From Eumeta japonica (taxonomy: Eukaryota > Arthropoda > Insecta > Lepidoptera > Psychidae), in assembly GCA_005406025.1 (NCBI GenBank), contig BGZK01002055.1:1-64000 (forward strand): a stretch of 64,000 nt of DNA. Direction: 5' to 3'. The position numbers and the translations under genes are program-made. Shown one piece after another: positions 12,480-26,106 of the stretch (the stretch's first letter is position 1; every line of letters starts with the position of its first letter). The notes under the pieces are model-generated. The model did not search any database. It worked only from the letters and a program-made list of their open reading frames with translations, and was not told where the DNA came from.

Positions 12480-13380
12480 AAACTGTTCGAGCGATTATAA
12501 AACCTCTCAATTTTTTCTTATTGGAGATCTTTATTTTTGTCCTTTGTCTCTATTTTCGTCATCTTTCCAAACGTGGAAAGTTCTATCACATTTAATAATT
12601 ATCTATCGACGTAGACCACCGCATTGCATGCCATCCACCAAAAAAACTTATCTCACGGCAGATTCATTTCCCAATTGCTACAACAAGCGACAACTTACCT
12701 AATTGATGAAGTATATGATTTTATAAATTTGCAGGTTTTTCCAATCCAGTTCCAATAATTTATCATCGCAATAATACAACCTAAAAAAACTATTTCTTAT
12801 AAAAAAATCAATAATACAGACAAACAGTCTCTAATCCTCCTATAGAACCATTTATCGAAACATATTTGTTTGAAAAATGTATTTTGTCTTTATTTACCTA
12901 TTTTTTTTATTTTTATTCTTTTGTCATCATAGTCTTCAAACATAGCAACGAAGATACGTCGCATATAGCCTGATTGTTTAATTTTCGACAATTGAAGCAA
13001 AAGCTCCAAGTTGACGTAAAACTTACTCTTTAACTGTCAAATCATCCCATTCATTGACAATGTTTCACTTGGTAATATACAATCTCTTTCTCTTTTGGTG
13101 ACATCCAATATATACCTTGATGAACCAGGATCTCATTCGTCGTACAAACATCTACCTCTATATCATTGTATGGATGTAACTACTCCGATTTTATCGTTCA
13201 ACATTCTAGAATTCTACGAATGGTGGTCTTACTCAAGGTCGTTCTCCAAAAGATTAACCTTCGTAAATATCTAGTTGATTCATCTAGTATCTCCATTGAT
13301 AAATCCTATTCCATTAAGTCCATGCAATCCCTTCTATTGCATGTCACAATGCTAAACTTGCTTGCTTAGTTATTTACTGT
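12480..13380 (-). pseudogene. Possible decayed coding element, family unknown
   Basis: Read on the minus strand, segments such as YLRRLIFWRTTLSKTTIRRI (near 13290-13210) and VLRQLGAFASIVEN (near 13010) look protein-like but are broken by several stops and frame changes. A transposase-like helix-turn-helix (LSKTTIRRIL) is conceivable; no catalytic triad was recognised. A perfect hairpin flanks its distal end. It might equally be chance. Confidence 0.25.
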
Positions 13381-16300
13381 GCTCATTTTTTTAATACTTG
13401 TTTTTTCATACCATATTCGAATCTGTCATATTCCATACGATGTTACGATTAGCACAAATTATATACCGAAAATGATCAAACCTTGCAAACCTCGAATAAT
13501 ATAAAATTTCGAGCGCCGACGCATATCGCGTGTGCCAAAAACGTCACAAGTCATTCTGATACAATTCTAACAAACTACATCAAATAGTTACTTAGCACAC
13601 TTATTTGTTTTGTTAATATTTTTTCTCTCAGAAAATCACAAATCTGACCCTTGACATGCAAGTTTATGTAGCCTTTTTTTACGCATTGTCCCATTTATTT
13701 ATCGCCGCGACCGCCTCGAAGCTGGTCATTACACTTAAATATTTTTTTTGACTAAAACAGGAACATAGGTTAATAGTGGACTGTAACGTTTGAAGGTAAA
13801 AAGAAATTTTCATACATAAACCTACAATTATTGTTAATCATAGACAATACCAATGTGAAGATTCAAACGGGAGCCCTTTCGAAACGACTTTGAACAATTG
13901 TGAATCATTATGAATGAATTATATAAAAGTTTACCTTTGGTTGCCTGAATTAATACAGGTATACAAATATACCTGGATTAAAAGAGAAATCTTCCCTTAT
14001 TTATTTTTATGGTATTACTTTCAGACTGCAATTTTCTAGAGGCACTAGCTCATAAGTAAACCGCGACAAGAGTAGTGTGAGATGCTATATAGATTTTTAT
14101 TATGAAGTTCAGAAATTAGTATTCTGTGAGTTTAATTATATGGTGATCCTAAATTTTCGAAACAGCAAAATAACAGCCTTACTGTTTACATAAAATCTGT
14201 AAAATTAGTGTAGAATAATGCACTAGTATGGAAGGTAAAAAAAGAAACGCAGAAAGCCCCACAATTTTAAGGAAGCATAGTAAAATAATATGATTCCCTA
14301 AGGAATTATGTTTGTATTTACATACTTTACATTAAAGTAATAAGTAATTATTATATTTACAGCAACTTAAACGCATATTATCTTCTGATACTATATGAGG
14401 TCATGTCATCAGCATGCAGTGTAATTAGCTCCTGATAAGCCTAATATTAAATTTTATGGTCAATCATTATTTCCTAACTCTTAGTATTTTCATCATCTAA
14501 TTAAAATAAAACAATTTAAATCAAAAGCTTTTTACTTATTTTTTGTAAACTATTTTATAATTAATGTAATAAATAATTCATCCATGAAACAGATTTTCAA
14601 GTTGTCCTCATGCATGAGCATGCTTGTCGTTAATCTGCATAAATATAGATCGAAAAATAGTGAAAATTAGAAGTATTCTAGGAAAAATATACAAAGCATT
14701 ATTAATTTAGAATCTTCGTTGTATAAGAATATTTATTACAATTAAGACGTCATTTTGACTTATTATGACAGTTGATATATTTATATCAATTATTAAAATG
14801 TGGTTATCATATTTTTCTCCATTCAGCAGTACACCCACAAAGGAGACCGTGGAGACCCCGTAAAATTTTCGAAACTTCCGTCTATATATACTATATATGT
14901 TTCTCGTTGACACCTGCATACCTGCATACATGCACACCTGCATTTGACAAAAAAGAGAAAGTCATGTGGACTGCTTGGACCTGTCTAACATGCAGATTAA
15001 TTAAAAATTTTATATTGTAATAATTATTCTTACACTAATATGATAAAATAAAAATAACTAATCTTAGTTCATGCTGCAGTCATATTTCATTTTATCGCAT
15101 TTTAAAATGTGACGATAAAAAGTGCTTTCTACAAGGCACCAGTTTGTATCAATTTCTCGTGATTTCCGCAGCATTCACGATATACCACGTCCCTAAGCAC
15201 CTAACATCAGAATGTAGCAGGTTCTATTAAAAAATGCAAGTCTCATTCAAAAAACAGGTAAAATGTTACTCAATACATTAATTTCTGAATACCAAAGTTT
15301 ATTTTGTGTTGAAAACACAGTGTTAATAATGATAATGATAACATTTTAATAATACAATTATGTTCATTATTAAAAAAAAAACGACAAATTTACATATTTC
15401 TTACAAAATTGCTTATCATTCTTTCAGATTATGCGGAAAGGCTTTTTAATTATGTTGAATTGGCGTCGATATCAACGGTCATAATCATATGTTTTATCTT
15501 GTACTAGTCGTCTCCCGCACACTGCCCTGCGCAAATTAAGACTTGATAATTGCATAATAATAAAAATTAAAATAATAAGCCCTACTCTCTATTCCAATGC
15601 CTGTCCCAATGCAATTTTGATCCTTCCTCAAACATTGCAGCTACTTTAGTAGTAGATTTCATTTTCGCTTTAGAGTAATAGAGTAGAGTAATGCTTTAAA
15701 CTGTGCTTGTATGAAACTATTTCCATTGAAAATATTTCGTGACTAAATTAAATAAAGTAATAAACCATTTGAGAATATTAACGTAGTTTTTCTGTAGTGA
15801 CTATTATAATTTAATTCAATCTACGCTTTGTCACACAATGGTTCTATAACACGACAGGTATCTTATTTTATTGTTTGGTGAAAACTCATAAAACCCACGT
15901 ATTTATGATTCGCTCACATCATAAATCGCCCACTTTCATCATGCGTTGTACGTATTATATGACACCAAAGACAAATCAAAACTGGATTAACAAAAACACT
16001 TAATAGATAAACATAGTTTGAAAAAAGTGTTTACTTTGTCTCAATCACTATTTTCTTATCATATATAATATAATAATTTGTTATATAGAGTATTTAGATA
16101 ACATGTAAACCACAAAAAGCTATATGACTCGTGTTACACTTCCAAAATATTACGTTATTTTTACAGGTTTATTTCTACACATTTTAAATGCGTTGTAAAC
16201 AAATGTACACAATTCCTATATAACAATGGTGAATCTTTTGGAATAGTAAGTGTTGCCAGTGATATAATACGCTTGCCAGACGTCACAAAATATGTGCAGA

Positions 16301-17808
16301 AAGTGTTCCATTACTGTTGGCTTGGTCAACAAACTAGAATCACATAACCTGCAACGGAATCACACTCGCTATTTTTCTGAGTAATATTCATATATAGATA
16401 ATGAGATAGAATATCCGAAACGAAGATATTAGGAGAAGAACTGGAATTAAAAGATAGTCACAAAATGAACAAGTTCACGTGGCATTGGACCAGATATATC
16501 CACTTGAAGGTCTGATGACCGAGAGGAGAGAAATATTCTCGGATGGCGACAACGAACTGGTTGTCACAGCGTAAGAAGACCTATTCACGACTCATGACTT
16601 GTTCTATGTCATGAGCTAGCTACCTTTACTTACGGACGACGCAGGTTACTACGTAAGAACCCATGGGGATTTATATTTAATAGGTGAAACAAATGAACAA
16701 ACGAAAGAAAATCGTTTTTAAACGTATAAAAAAATACCGAGAAAATTAATGTTGGGATAAAAGTAGTGCAGGTCATTAGAGATCTAATAAAGCCCGTGTT
16801 CTCAAAAATGTGTATTTGTCAATTTGAATGCACATCACACATACTACTGTACGGATCTTAATGCAACTTTTGTCAGAATAATCGTTACAGATATCAATAG
16901 TTCTGAATAGAATTGAACCTTTTGTCCGATATATTCTAGACAACAGTATCCATGTTAGACCGATAAAATTGTATCGAGTCAGGAGCAGCATTGATGTAAA
17001 GGAAAATCAGTTTATTCGATGCTCATCCGAGCAAAGATGAAGGCAAGTGATATAATACATTAACATACGACATGGTATATCCAACGACTGTGCTTAAGGA
17101 GTACACGAATCAATAAAAATGTATAAATAAATGACATATATTACATTACATAAAATTGGGTTTGAGTGCAAAAAACGATAGATCGAATAAGATATTTTAA
17201 TCTAAAATGTAAGCTTTCAAAATAAACAACAACAGTATTTCAATACATACTTTATACAGAAGGTATATTTTGAAGCTCCAAAACTACAAAAGATTCGAGC
17301 TGAAATACATTGAATTTTATAAAACAGTTACTTGTAAAATATTCACAAACGGTGAATTTCAAAAACATTGCGTTAAGTTTGTACACATGTAACAAGTCTA
17401 GTATGAAATGTGCTGAAAATTATAAACAAAATGCAGTGACAAATGTTGTAAGTCGCCGCTCCGCTACGCCATTAGTATAATATTTGGACCTGAGCCACCG
17501 TACGTTGGTGAAACGGTATTTAAACTTCGCAGAATAAACTTTATACAATTGTTTAGTTTACTTGAAACTTAAATAAAAACGCAATAAGGCAGATATTGTT
17601 TCGTAAAAGAATGAACCATATGAGATAATAAAATTTTAATGCAAACTGTATTTACTTTGAGGCCTCCTTTCATGAGCTAATAACAAATGCAACGTCTGAT
17701 GCTCTCTACTACATTCAATCTCTTTGTTTAAAGCAAGACTTAAAGTTTTAAATATGTGAAATACGCTACCAAAATTTAAGTTGTTTATTTCAATATTATT
17801 CATTTATA
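13381..17808. other. AT-rich intergenic DNA
   Basis: Over 4 kb with no gene recognised. 16490-16680 is GC-richer (ctcggatggcgacaacgaac) and may be a decayed mobile element. Frames near 14.8 kb reflect the repeated ACCTGCATAC motif. Confidence 0.4.
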
Positions 17809-17810
17809 GA

Positions 17811-17902
17811 TGTTAACACACACACACGCACCCACGCGCGCATGCACACGCACACATACACGCCACATTATGTGTGTGTGTGGAATATATATATATATAT
17901 TA
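17811..17902. repeat. CA/CG-rich microsatellite compound
   Basis: An ACACACGCACCC-type tract is followed by TGTGTGTGTG and (AT)n, so the two halves can pair. The 107-codon frame starting here has no other support. Confidence 0.85.
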
Positions 17903-19339
17903 GCAGTTCCATATTTTGATTCTATACGACGCTCAATAATTTTCCGTTTTTCCATACAAATAACACGTATTTTTTTGTGTTCTTCAGATAAAACTAAGTT
18001 AAATCTAGTACATAGTATAGATTTTAATACGCATTTTTCATTTCACCGGATTTTATTGTATAAAAAAAAATTAAAAGTGTACTTGGTTGCTAGTATTCAA
18101 AGCCTGAAAATATTACACCTGTTACGTTTATAATATGAAAATCATATCAGAGCTTTTTTGTAAAGAATTGATTTCCTACAAAAATACGTCCATCGAAAAT
18201 GTAAAAAGAAAAAGCTTTTTAGTAGTTTCATTTAAAGAATACAAAAATAAATTCACTTATTATTCATATGGAAAGGCAAAAATATATTGGGCGTCGTGTA
18301 GAATCAAAATATGATGTTGCTCTTGTTGGTGATTTCTTTTGTACGTATTGGAAACTTTTGAAATGATAGAATATGTGGAAAAAAAATTTTTTGGACCACA
18401 TTCACATATATTGTGTGTGTATGTGTGCATGCACAATACAATTTCTATATCTTTTTTGCTATCAAATTCAGACTGATCCATAAAGAATTTAGCTCGGTTA
18501 GACAACATTCAGGATACTACCACGTCACGTCATTGAATACGACATATTTCATTACTTTATGACACAATAAAAACAATTATATTAGTATAAACCTGCCTGA
18601 TACTTTTTAAACCAAGTTTAACATTAAGAAGTATCCAAAACCATTAATCGTTAAGAAGGGTAGGATCGTAGCAATTCTGGCACACGCCAACGACATATCC
18701 AACCGCTGACGACGTCTCTGCATCCCTCGGACTGAAAAACGCCGTTTTCACACAGTCGCTTCTTTAATAACTACTGATTGTACGTGGCTTTACTTAGACA
18801 GCACATTTTACTGAACTATGCTCATAAACGAAATAATTCAATAACAAATAGCTCCCTTATTAGAGAACTGTATAATATTTTCACGTAGAATTGTGTGAGC
18901 GGGTGCTCACATTACGCATTTTGATTGAAAAAAATATTTTGGACTACATTAAATGTTAATTGTTTACATTGGACGTAACATATTTATGTCTTTGTTTTTA
19001 TAAAGGATTTATGGTTTTGTTTATACTCACAGAATATTCAAGATCATTCGCTAATGGTTTAAATATACCCGAATTCGATCGTTTAACGAATTTCTTTTGG
19101 TTATCAGTGCTTTCACAAGTTAAACACGATCAATTAAAAATGTTAAAGTGGTTCCGTGGTACTATTTTGTATTTCAGTTTTACTAAATATATACCTTTTG
19201 TTTTCTTAAATGTTTACTTACAATAATATAAAAGCAGACGTCATATGAAAACCGATTTTATTCCGTTTAAATAATTTTCCAAATTTTATAATTTCTTTTT
19301 ACAAATATTCTACGTGCACTTTACCACTTTTTTCGTTAT

Positions 19340-19480
19340 GATACAACATCGCCGAACCGCGGAGCCGCAGACGGCAGGGGCATAATGTACGACGCTCAAA
19401 CCGTGAAGCCAGCGGTTTTATTGGCCAAGACAACTGGTATGCCCCGAAAGCGCCGTTGTCGCTTTTGTAACGTGACTCAC
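19340..19480. other. GC-rich island, possible regulatory element
   Basis: Blocks such as cgccgaaccgcggagccgc, agcggttttattggcc and gaaagcgccgttgtcgc stand out from AT-rich flanks. No open frame of note. GTTTTATTGG resembles posterior-Hox/Cdx-type sites. Inference only. Confidence 0.3.
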
Positions 19481-19613
19481 TTTATAGCAATGAATTAATC
19501 ATATAGATCACGCTGCTCTAAGATTCTAGCTGCCAATTTCCGTTTAATTGTATTTTCCTTCTTATTATAAGATTTGTAGAAGAGAAATACTAATACATAA
19601 TTTAAAAAATATA

Positions 19614-19637
19614 AATATATATATATATATATATATA
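19614..19637. repeat. (AT)n microsatellite
   Basis: About twelve AT dinucleotides directly before the SINE copy that follows. Confidence 0.9.
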
Positions 19638-19845
19638 GAGCGGTGATGTCTCAGTGATCAATAGTACTAGGCTTCAGACCGGACGGTACCGGGCTCGATC
19701 CTGACCATGGGCGAATTGATCGACGAGAGGGACAAGACGAATAATTTAAGCCATTCGCTCCGTGCCTCGGAGAGCACGTCAAGACGTTGGTCACGAACGT
19801 TGTCATTGCATTAATGACAATGTTCATCATTTCATTATGTGATCA
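19637..19845 (+). mobile_element. tRNA-derived SINE, copy 2
   Basis: A-box-like tgatgtctcagtgatcaa, B-box-like gtaccgggctcgatcctga, then the family body: gggcgaattgatcgacgag, aatttaagccattcgctccg, agagcacgtcaagacgttgg and gacaatgttcatcat. The 3' tail is missing or diverged. Confidence 0.75.
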
Positions 19846-19912
19846 CAAAATTTTGACAGACTCTTTTAAAAGAAAAAATACCCTTTTGTAAATCCGTCTT
19901 TTTCGAGATTCG

Positions 19913-19995
19913 ATGTATGTACGTACATACATACACGCACACACACACACGCACGCACACATGTAAAAACAGGTATGTACGTATGTGCATGGTGT
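19913..19995. repeat. CA/GTAC microsatellite with mirrored ends
   Basis: gtatgtacgtacatacatac leads into (CA)n and cgcacgcacac, then ggtatgtacgtatgtgc, which can pair with the start. Confidence 0.85.
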
Positions 19996-20039
19996 AGTTA
20001 CAACTGTATCAACTTATCTCTAATGAGCTAAAGTCAAAA

Positions 20040-20240
20040 TATTTTCTCCGGAGTTCATTTATGAATACCATAAATAAAACTGCGCGTACGCAAATAACAA
20101 AACAGGCATTGTCGGCGCAGTCAGTTTGTCGCCACAATAGGCGCGTGTCCCCGCATGTAGGACGCGATTAGCACGATAATGTGTGGACGTGAACGAATCG
20201 ATTTTGGACCCGACGACACTTGCAGTGCACTATTTTCGAA
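20040..20240. other. GC-richer island, possible regulatory element
   Basis: Includes tgaataccataaataaaac (CATAAA site), cattgtcggcgcagtcag and cgcgtgtccccgcatg. No coding evidence. Flanked by repeat-free sequence. Confidence 0.3.
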
Positions 20241-21720
20241 AGGACAATAGCTCTGCTAACGGAAAGCAAAATCGAAATTCTAAAATGAAATATCAAATAT
20301 TTTTAAAAACTTTTTGTAAAAATATATTTACACTGCTGCTGTGTGGAAGTTGTATATCGATTTGACCATCTCTTAGTAGTATTTGAGACAAGTGTTGAAC
20401 AGTAAACAATAATAGGATATTGAAAAACATCCAAAACAGAAAATGATTCTCAACGAGGCAACGAATGAGAAGTGGATAAAGGAACGAGTGAATGTTGGAG
20501 TGATATTAACAATTCGGATTGTTAAAAATCAATGTCCATCTTCGTGGAATGTTTGGAAAAGCATAGGGCTATGCTTCCATAACAATTTCTTATATATTGT
20601 CAGGGAGGAAGAGAGAGGGATGCCTCTATATTTTCTCGAGCAGAAATTGAACTTAATAACATTTCATATAAAATTTAATATATACTTTCACCGAAATTAC
20701 TTTCGCCGAAATATGCCTAGAAGTTTCGCTTCTGTAGGGTGCCCGATGACGCCAACCGTTTCTTTTTATGCTTAATGACGGGAGACAAGATGATATTGAA
20801 GTTTTCTGACTTTTTCTTTATTTAGATGCTGATATTGAGATTTGACGAATTCAAAGAAATGAGATCAACAAGAGATTTTTTTTTGATATTTTCATTTTTC
20901 CACCCTTCCTTCCTACTGCCTTCTGCCCACTGCTTTTCTTTTAGTCAAAACTATATCTTTAAAAGAATTTAACTATTCTGATTTAAATTAGAGGAAGCTA
21001 TAGATACTTTTTTCCTAAGAATAAAAAAGAATACAAATAATATCTTCCTTTGCTTTAAGATTTTGTCGAATTTTAATATTAGGGAAATGCCATGCACAAT
21101 TTTTTTTCATTAATAAAATGATCATTGAGTACCTAAACGTGTTCTATTCCTGTAAAAATAAGTATTTAAAAATAAGTATACTTAAGACTAACATTTTCAT
21201 TTAAAGTTTTAAAGTCAACTAACTAACCCGTACGAATACTTCGCATTGATAGTAGTCAATTACGTACCTATTATAATAAAGTAGAAATAAGTAAATATAA
21301 ATATGTATCAATTTTAAATATTTTATTCTAAAAAATAGTAACAAAATTAATCTTATATTAATATTATATACAGTATTATACACATAATTATATACGTATT
21401 ACATAAATATTAAAAATATGTAAGTATATAGTATAATATATTTTTTACATATAGATATTTCATACCTAAAAACTCCTTAGAGAAATAATATATAAAGATG
21501 CTAACAGATGGCATAAAATAAACTTTTTAAAATGTGAATTAAAATCGCAATTATTTAATGGAAATAAACTAAAACTTATCTTTTAGAAATTTACATAAAG
21601 CTTAACTACCTACATAAGCGTGGAAACTCTTGAAGACGTAAAAAGTAATATATTAAGGAGTAGATAATTGATGATATACTTTTCATTTAAGTTTCTAATT
21701 TAATATTCTATGACACCATT
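20241..21720. other. AT-rich DNA, nothing recognised
   Basis: The 110-codon plus frame at 20443-20775 has no recognisable domain or splice context and is not called as a gene. Confidence 0.45.
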
Positions 21721-21801
21721 CATTCCAATTTTTCCACACGATGAAAAATTGCAGCCTCGAGAAGCTCCTCAAAAGATGGACTAACAACTTGGTCACCTGG
21801 T

Positions 21802-21814
21802 GGGTCACAGGTCA
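21802..21814 (+). promoter_or_regulatory. Candidate DR1 nuclear-receptor site
   Basis: GGGTCA C AGGTCA, a one-base-spaced direct repeat, with a further GGTCACC eleven bases upstream. An alternative reading is that this is the KRWTNNLV-type end of a LINE frame (ATGAAAAATTGCAGCCTC onward), so function is uncertain. Confidence 0.3.
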
Positions 21815-22734
21815 CTTTAACTTATGGGTGATTGAGGATTGTTCGTCATAAAAATTTAAGGGCGTTGGGAGTTATGTTCAGTAATAGATGACAATGTTGA
21901 AACGATAAACTTTCACAAATAAACATTCAAAAATTATATTGCACTCGTAAATATTTTTTTTGTTATAGATATTTTGTTGAAAATATTGCAATTTTTGTAT
22001 CGTAAACCTTATTCTCGAAGAACAGCTAAACGTATATAATCCTTCTAATATTAGAACAATAAAACTTTTTGAAAGTTTCTATCCCTTTTTCATGATTAAA
22101 AAATTTTATTAGAAAATTTTTTCACTCTGCCATAGTACAACGTTACTTCTACATATTATTAACATAGTATACAATCTTCGATATAAGACAATATTTGACG
22201 AAGATACTTTGCGATCTTTATAATGTGCATAAGAACCGAAGTTTTGAAAGGACCGGTTCAAAACGGCGGTGTAAAGAACTAACAGCTTGCGGTGTACTCA
22301 AATCAAAGTGGGTGATCCATCGTTTATTAGTCGTCGCTTTAGGGTTGTCTGTAGCTATATTAATTATACTTCATTTAATAAAATAGTAATTTTCTTGTAG
22401 TATGTACAAAGTAGACATCCTGTAGCAAAGCTGATTTTAAATATCTTTCAGGACATGAGTTACAATTTGATAAAAAATACCTGTTTCGTAATTTATTTCT
22501 CCACAGCAACCTTCCGTCTCCCTTACCGGATTCTGATGATCGTTTTTCTTCAGGACGATTTCCATGATTGGCCAAGTCATTAAAACTAAAAAAAAATCAT
22601 TAAAGACACAAACGTATTAAAGTAAATAAAGAAGTACCTTTGAAAAAAATCTATAAAACGGTTGACCCTGCTAGCCATTTTCAGCACCAAACATCAACAC
22701 GTCAAGAATTGCACGTTATATTGAAAAACAACCT

Positions 22735-23065
22735 TTTTTTTTTTTTCGAATTTTTTTCACATGTTTCAATCGAACCAACCGATTTTCACGCATTTTGCAA
22801 AGATCGACATTGTTTTTTAATGAAAGCAACTAATTCGATTTTATAATTTATCGTTAGAATAATTTAAAAAATATTCTACAAAACACTTTTTTCAAAATTT
22901 TTTTCTTCAATATTTTTTAAACAAATCAACCAATTTCGATGCAATTAGCAACGAAAGCTATTGTTTTTTAAAGAGAACAACTGGATAGATATTGGAATTT
23001 ATCGGTAAACTGGTTTATAAAATATTATAAAAATACACTTTTTAAAAAATCTCTCCCCCGATATC
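22735..23065. repeat. Diverged two-unit tandem repeat, about 155-bp period
   Basis: Two similar blocks follow each other: caaccgattttcacgcattt then attgttttttaatgaaagcaac, and caaccaatttcgatgcaatt then attgttttttaaagagaacaac; each continues into a similar tttat(a/c)g region and a cactttttt run. Confidence 0.6.
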
Positions 23066-23639
23066 TCTTTTCATAGCGGGAAGTTAAAAATCTGTAAGGG
23101 AATAATAATCATATTTTGTAGTAATAGTATATAATGGTAATAAAATTACGAAGGTTACTAAAAGGCACATTTTTTAAAGAAAATTCTCATTTCAAGTTAA
23201 TATAATCAAGAAGATACATGAAATTGTTTTTTTTTCACGAGATGTTCTTCCAGAGGCCACTTCGCATTTATTTTAATAGAATTTCTCCGATGATTTTTTT
23301 CGTTTAATATTTATGTATTGGATTTTATTTTGATAAATGAAGCAATCACGAATCCTCACTTGAGTGAAGATATAAATGGTAACAAAAATACTTATTTATT
23401 ACATCTCACTGATGAAGTAGTTCATTAGATAAAGTAATATCTAACTGTCAACGTAAAATGAAGAATAAAATGGCAGTGACAACGTCAAATTAACAATAAT
23501 TATATCATTGGATAAAAGCGATTCACCGATACATTAACCACGAAATCTCCGAAATTATAAGCCCGATCAAAATAAAATTTGGTCAGGTGGTCAGGTGATA
23601 GTTTGTTTATGTACGGGCCGACTAAGAAAAAATTTAGGT

Positions 23640-23800
23640 ATGACTATGAAATTTAATATAAATATTTCTTTTTAAAGTATTTATATTAAATACTTTAATA
23701 AGAAATATTAAAGTATTTAATATACAATATTAAATTTTATATTAAATATTTTATTATAAAATATTAAATTTATAATAAAGTATTTAATATAAAATTGGTG
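23640..23800. repeat. Self-complementary AT-rich block
   Basis: Repeated variants of TATTTAATATA and its complement (AAAGTATTTAATAT, TATTAAATACTTT, ATTTTATATTAAAT) in both orientations give several overlapping possible stems. Confidence 0.7.
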
Positions 23801-24146
23801 AAACATATCTTTCCAAATTAAATAGGAAATCCAATCGCTATGAAATTGGCGATATGTTGTACTCGCAAACGAGAAGGTTTCTGCCAAAAAAATAGTGATT
23901 GTCCCTGACTTGATCTACATATTTGTACTATTAACCGAACTGCTAAACCGATGCTAAGATCTCCTTCCTTAATCAGAGGCACTCTGAATAAAATAGACTA
24001 TTGACATTTCGTCTTGACTTCTTCTGAATATTTGAACCATTTCAAATTCTAAAAATTTTTTCACTTATAAAAAGCGATAGTGTAACAGCTACAAGAGAAA
24101 GAATTTTGAAACTAAGTAGTATAGCTTAAATTTCATCTTTATACTA

Positions 24147-24374
24147 GCATTGATCCCGAGTTCGACATCCACGACGGGACCAAGCTCGAATCCCAATGTG
24201 AAATCGAAATTAGAATCACGAGAGTAACTGGAGTCGGAATGAGAAGTGTACTGAGGACAAAATTGAAATGAGGACCGCGATAGAAATCAAGTGTAGTACG
24301 AATTGGCGTCGAGGGTAGGACCGAGATTAGAATTGAGAACGGGATAGCGCTCGGGACCATTATTGATATCATAA
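24147..24374 (+). repeat. Degenerate hexamer array, purine strand
   Basis: Units such as gaaatcgaaattagaatcac and gtaggaccgagattagaatt in a six-base rhythm. The minus-strand frame rich in Pro/Ile/Leu/Ser is the shadow of the array. Confidence 0.65.
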
Positions 24375-24899
24375 TCGGTCGATATATAATACGAAGGAAT
24401 TTGTTTTATGTCTACACGGACGAAACTAGTTCATTTATATATATGTGTGTACCTAAAATTTACACTCATTTCCGTTTTTGGTAATCACACAACACGGTTT
24501 ATAGTCCCCAATAATAAATTAAATCATATTCATTGTTTTTCGTAGGCATCATAGTATAAAAAAAATTAAAATTATCACTATTAAATTTGTTTTCCGCGAC
24601 AACCCTAGTCGACCGCAGATTTACGATGCTCGACCTTATACGAATATAGCGAATTGTGTGCGCAAACCGATACGAACGTTGCAAGCAAATCGAGCGCAAT
24701 AAACAGATACAGAATTACTACTTGTATGTAATAGATGTCGCAAGTGGCGCCAGATTATTACCTAGTCTCGATACGCTCACCGACAATTTATTAGTGTTTT
24801 GACGTTGAATTAGTGTACGAAATAATAATTTGTCCGAGCTTTAACATACCCCAATATTTTAATAGAGTTTCAGATCGATATGGCGTCAACCAAGTATAT

Positions 24900-24928
24900 G
24901 GGGATAATATAGTTCTTATATTATCCCC
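24900..24928. repeat. 12-bp perfect hairpin
   Basis: GGGGATAATATA, loop GTTCT, TATATTATCCCC. GC-capped stem in otherwise AT-rich DNA. Confidence 0.8.
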
Positions 24929-25044
24929 CATTTGTAATATTAAATATTAATTTTGTTGATAGTAGTTCTCAGACTGGTAGTTCTTTAAAATAAATTCAAT
25001 CACAGTCTACATAAATCCAAGTCTATAAATTTAAAGAGTGATAG

Positions 25045-25395
25045 AACCAAGTTGTAGCTAACTTTGCTGCAGCATGAAAATGGGCCGCCTCGACCGGTGA
25101 GATACAACACTATCACAGAATACAGACGTGAAGTAACAAGTTCTGGCACTCTGTTTTGTCCAGTGAGTGAGAATTCCGGTGGCCCGCTCTGCCCCCTCCA
25201 TCATATCATTCTCCCCTCCATCATATCGCTCCTCCGCCATCTTCCCGATCTCTTGTTCATCAGATATCCTATTCCTACTGCAAAGGCCATACAGGTGACT
25301 TCTCTGGGGTTGCGAAAGTCCATGGACGACATGACCACCTGCTGTGTGGTAACTCGCATGCTTGTTTGCCCCTCGAAAATTCTATAAAAAATGTG
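25045..25395 (+). repeat. Lepidopteran-type interspersed repeat, copy C
   Basis: Shares gctgcagcatgaaaatgggc, tatcacagaatacagacgtg, gtgagaattccggtggccc and ggtaactcgcatgcttgttt with copies A, B and D. An internal 20-base stretch (CCCCTCCATCATATC plus flank) is duplicated in tandem at 25193-25230. Confidence 0.75.
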
Positions 25396-25922
25396 TTTTA
25401 TTAATGAATCCACCACATAACTCAACTTTTTTACAAATAATTTCGGCTTGAAAGAACAACAGCAAAATTTTATTGATTTTAAACAAAGGATCACAATTAT
25501 CAACTATTACATTTTTTCAACGATTTTTTTTCTTATGTGTCGTGTATATTTTTATTATCATACATCATTTATATGTTTATGCATCCAGTTAATAACGAGA
25601 ACAGCGTCCTGTTTCTCGAATTCTTATTTAAATATAAAATATACTATATGTTTTTGGAATCGGCGATTTATTTTGATAGTTAATTATCGAAGAAACGCTT
25701 TATAGTTTTGCATTCGATCCAAAAAACAGATTGTTTTGAGCAACATACACATTTTATTTTATCTTCTATTTATGAAATTGATTCACTAACGGATATTAAG
25801 AACATTTAAATTTTCATCTGCAAATATATTTGAATATTAACAAAAAAATTGTAAAATAAATAAAATGCGAAACCAAATTGACAGACATAAATTTTATATT
25901 AGTTATAACGACCTTAAACTTA

Positions 25923-26106
25923 AGCGATGGCACACAAGCGGTTAAACACGTTGCGTTCGAACCATACTGGTTTCAATCCTAACTACCAGCGAATCGTTTA
26001 ATGAGTTTTTGTCTGTTCCTTACGTTGTCATCGCATGTCAGGCAGTTAGGCCTGCGTGGACAGTTATGAGGTACAAGCCTCTACATCTAAAATAAAGAGA
26101 TTAGTG
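25923..26106 (+). mobile_element. tRNA-derived SINE, copy 3
   Basis: The head gcgatggcacacaagcggtt and a B-box-like ggtttcaatcctaactacc are followed by the family body and the tail ctctacatctaaaataaag. The middle is shorter than in other copies. Confidence 0.6.
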
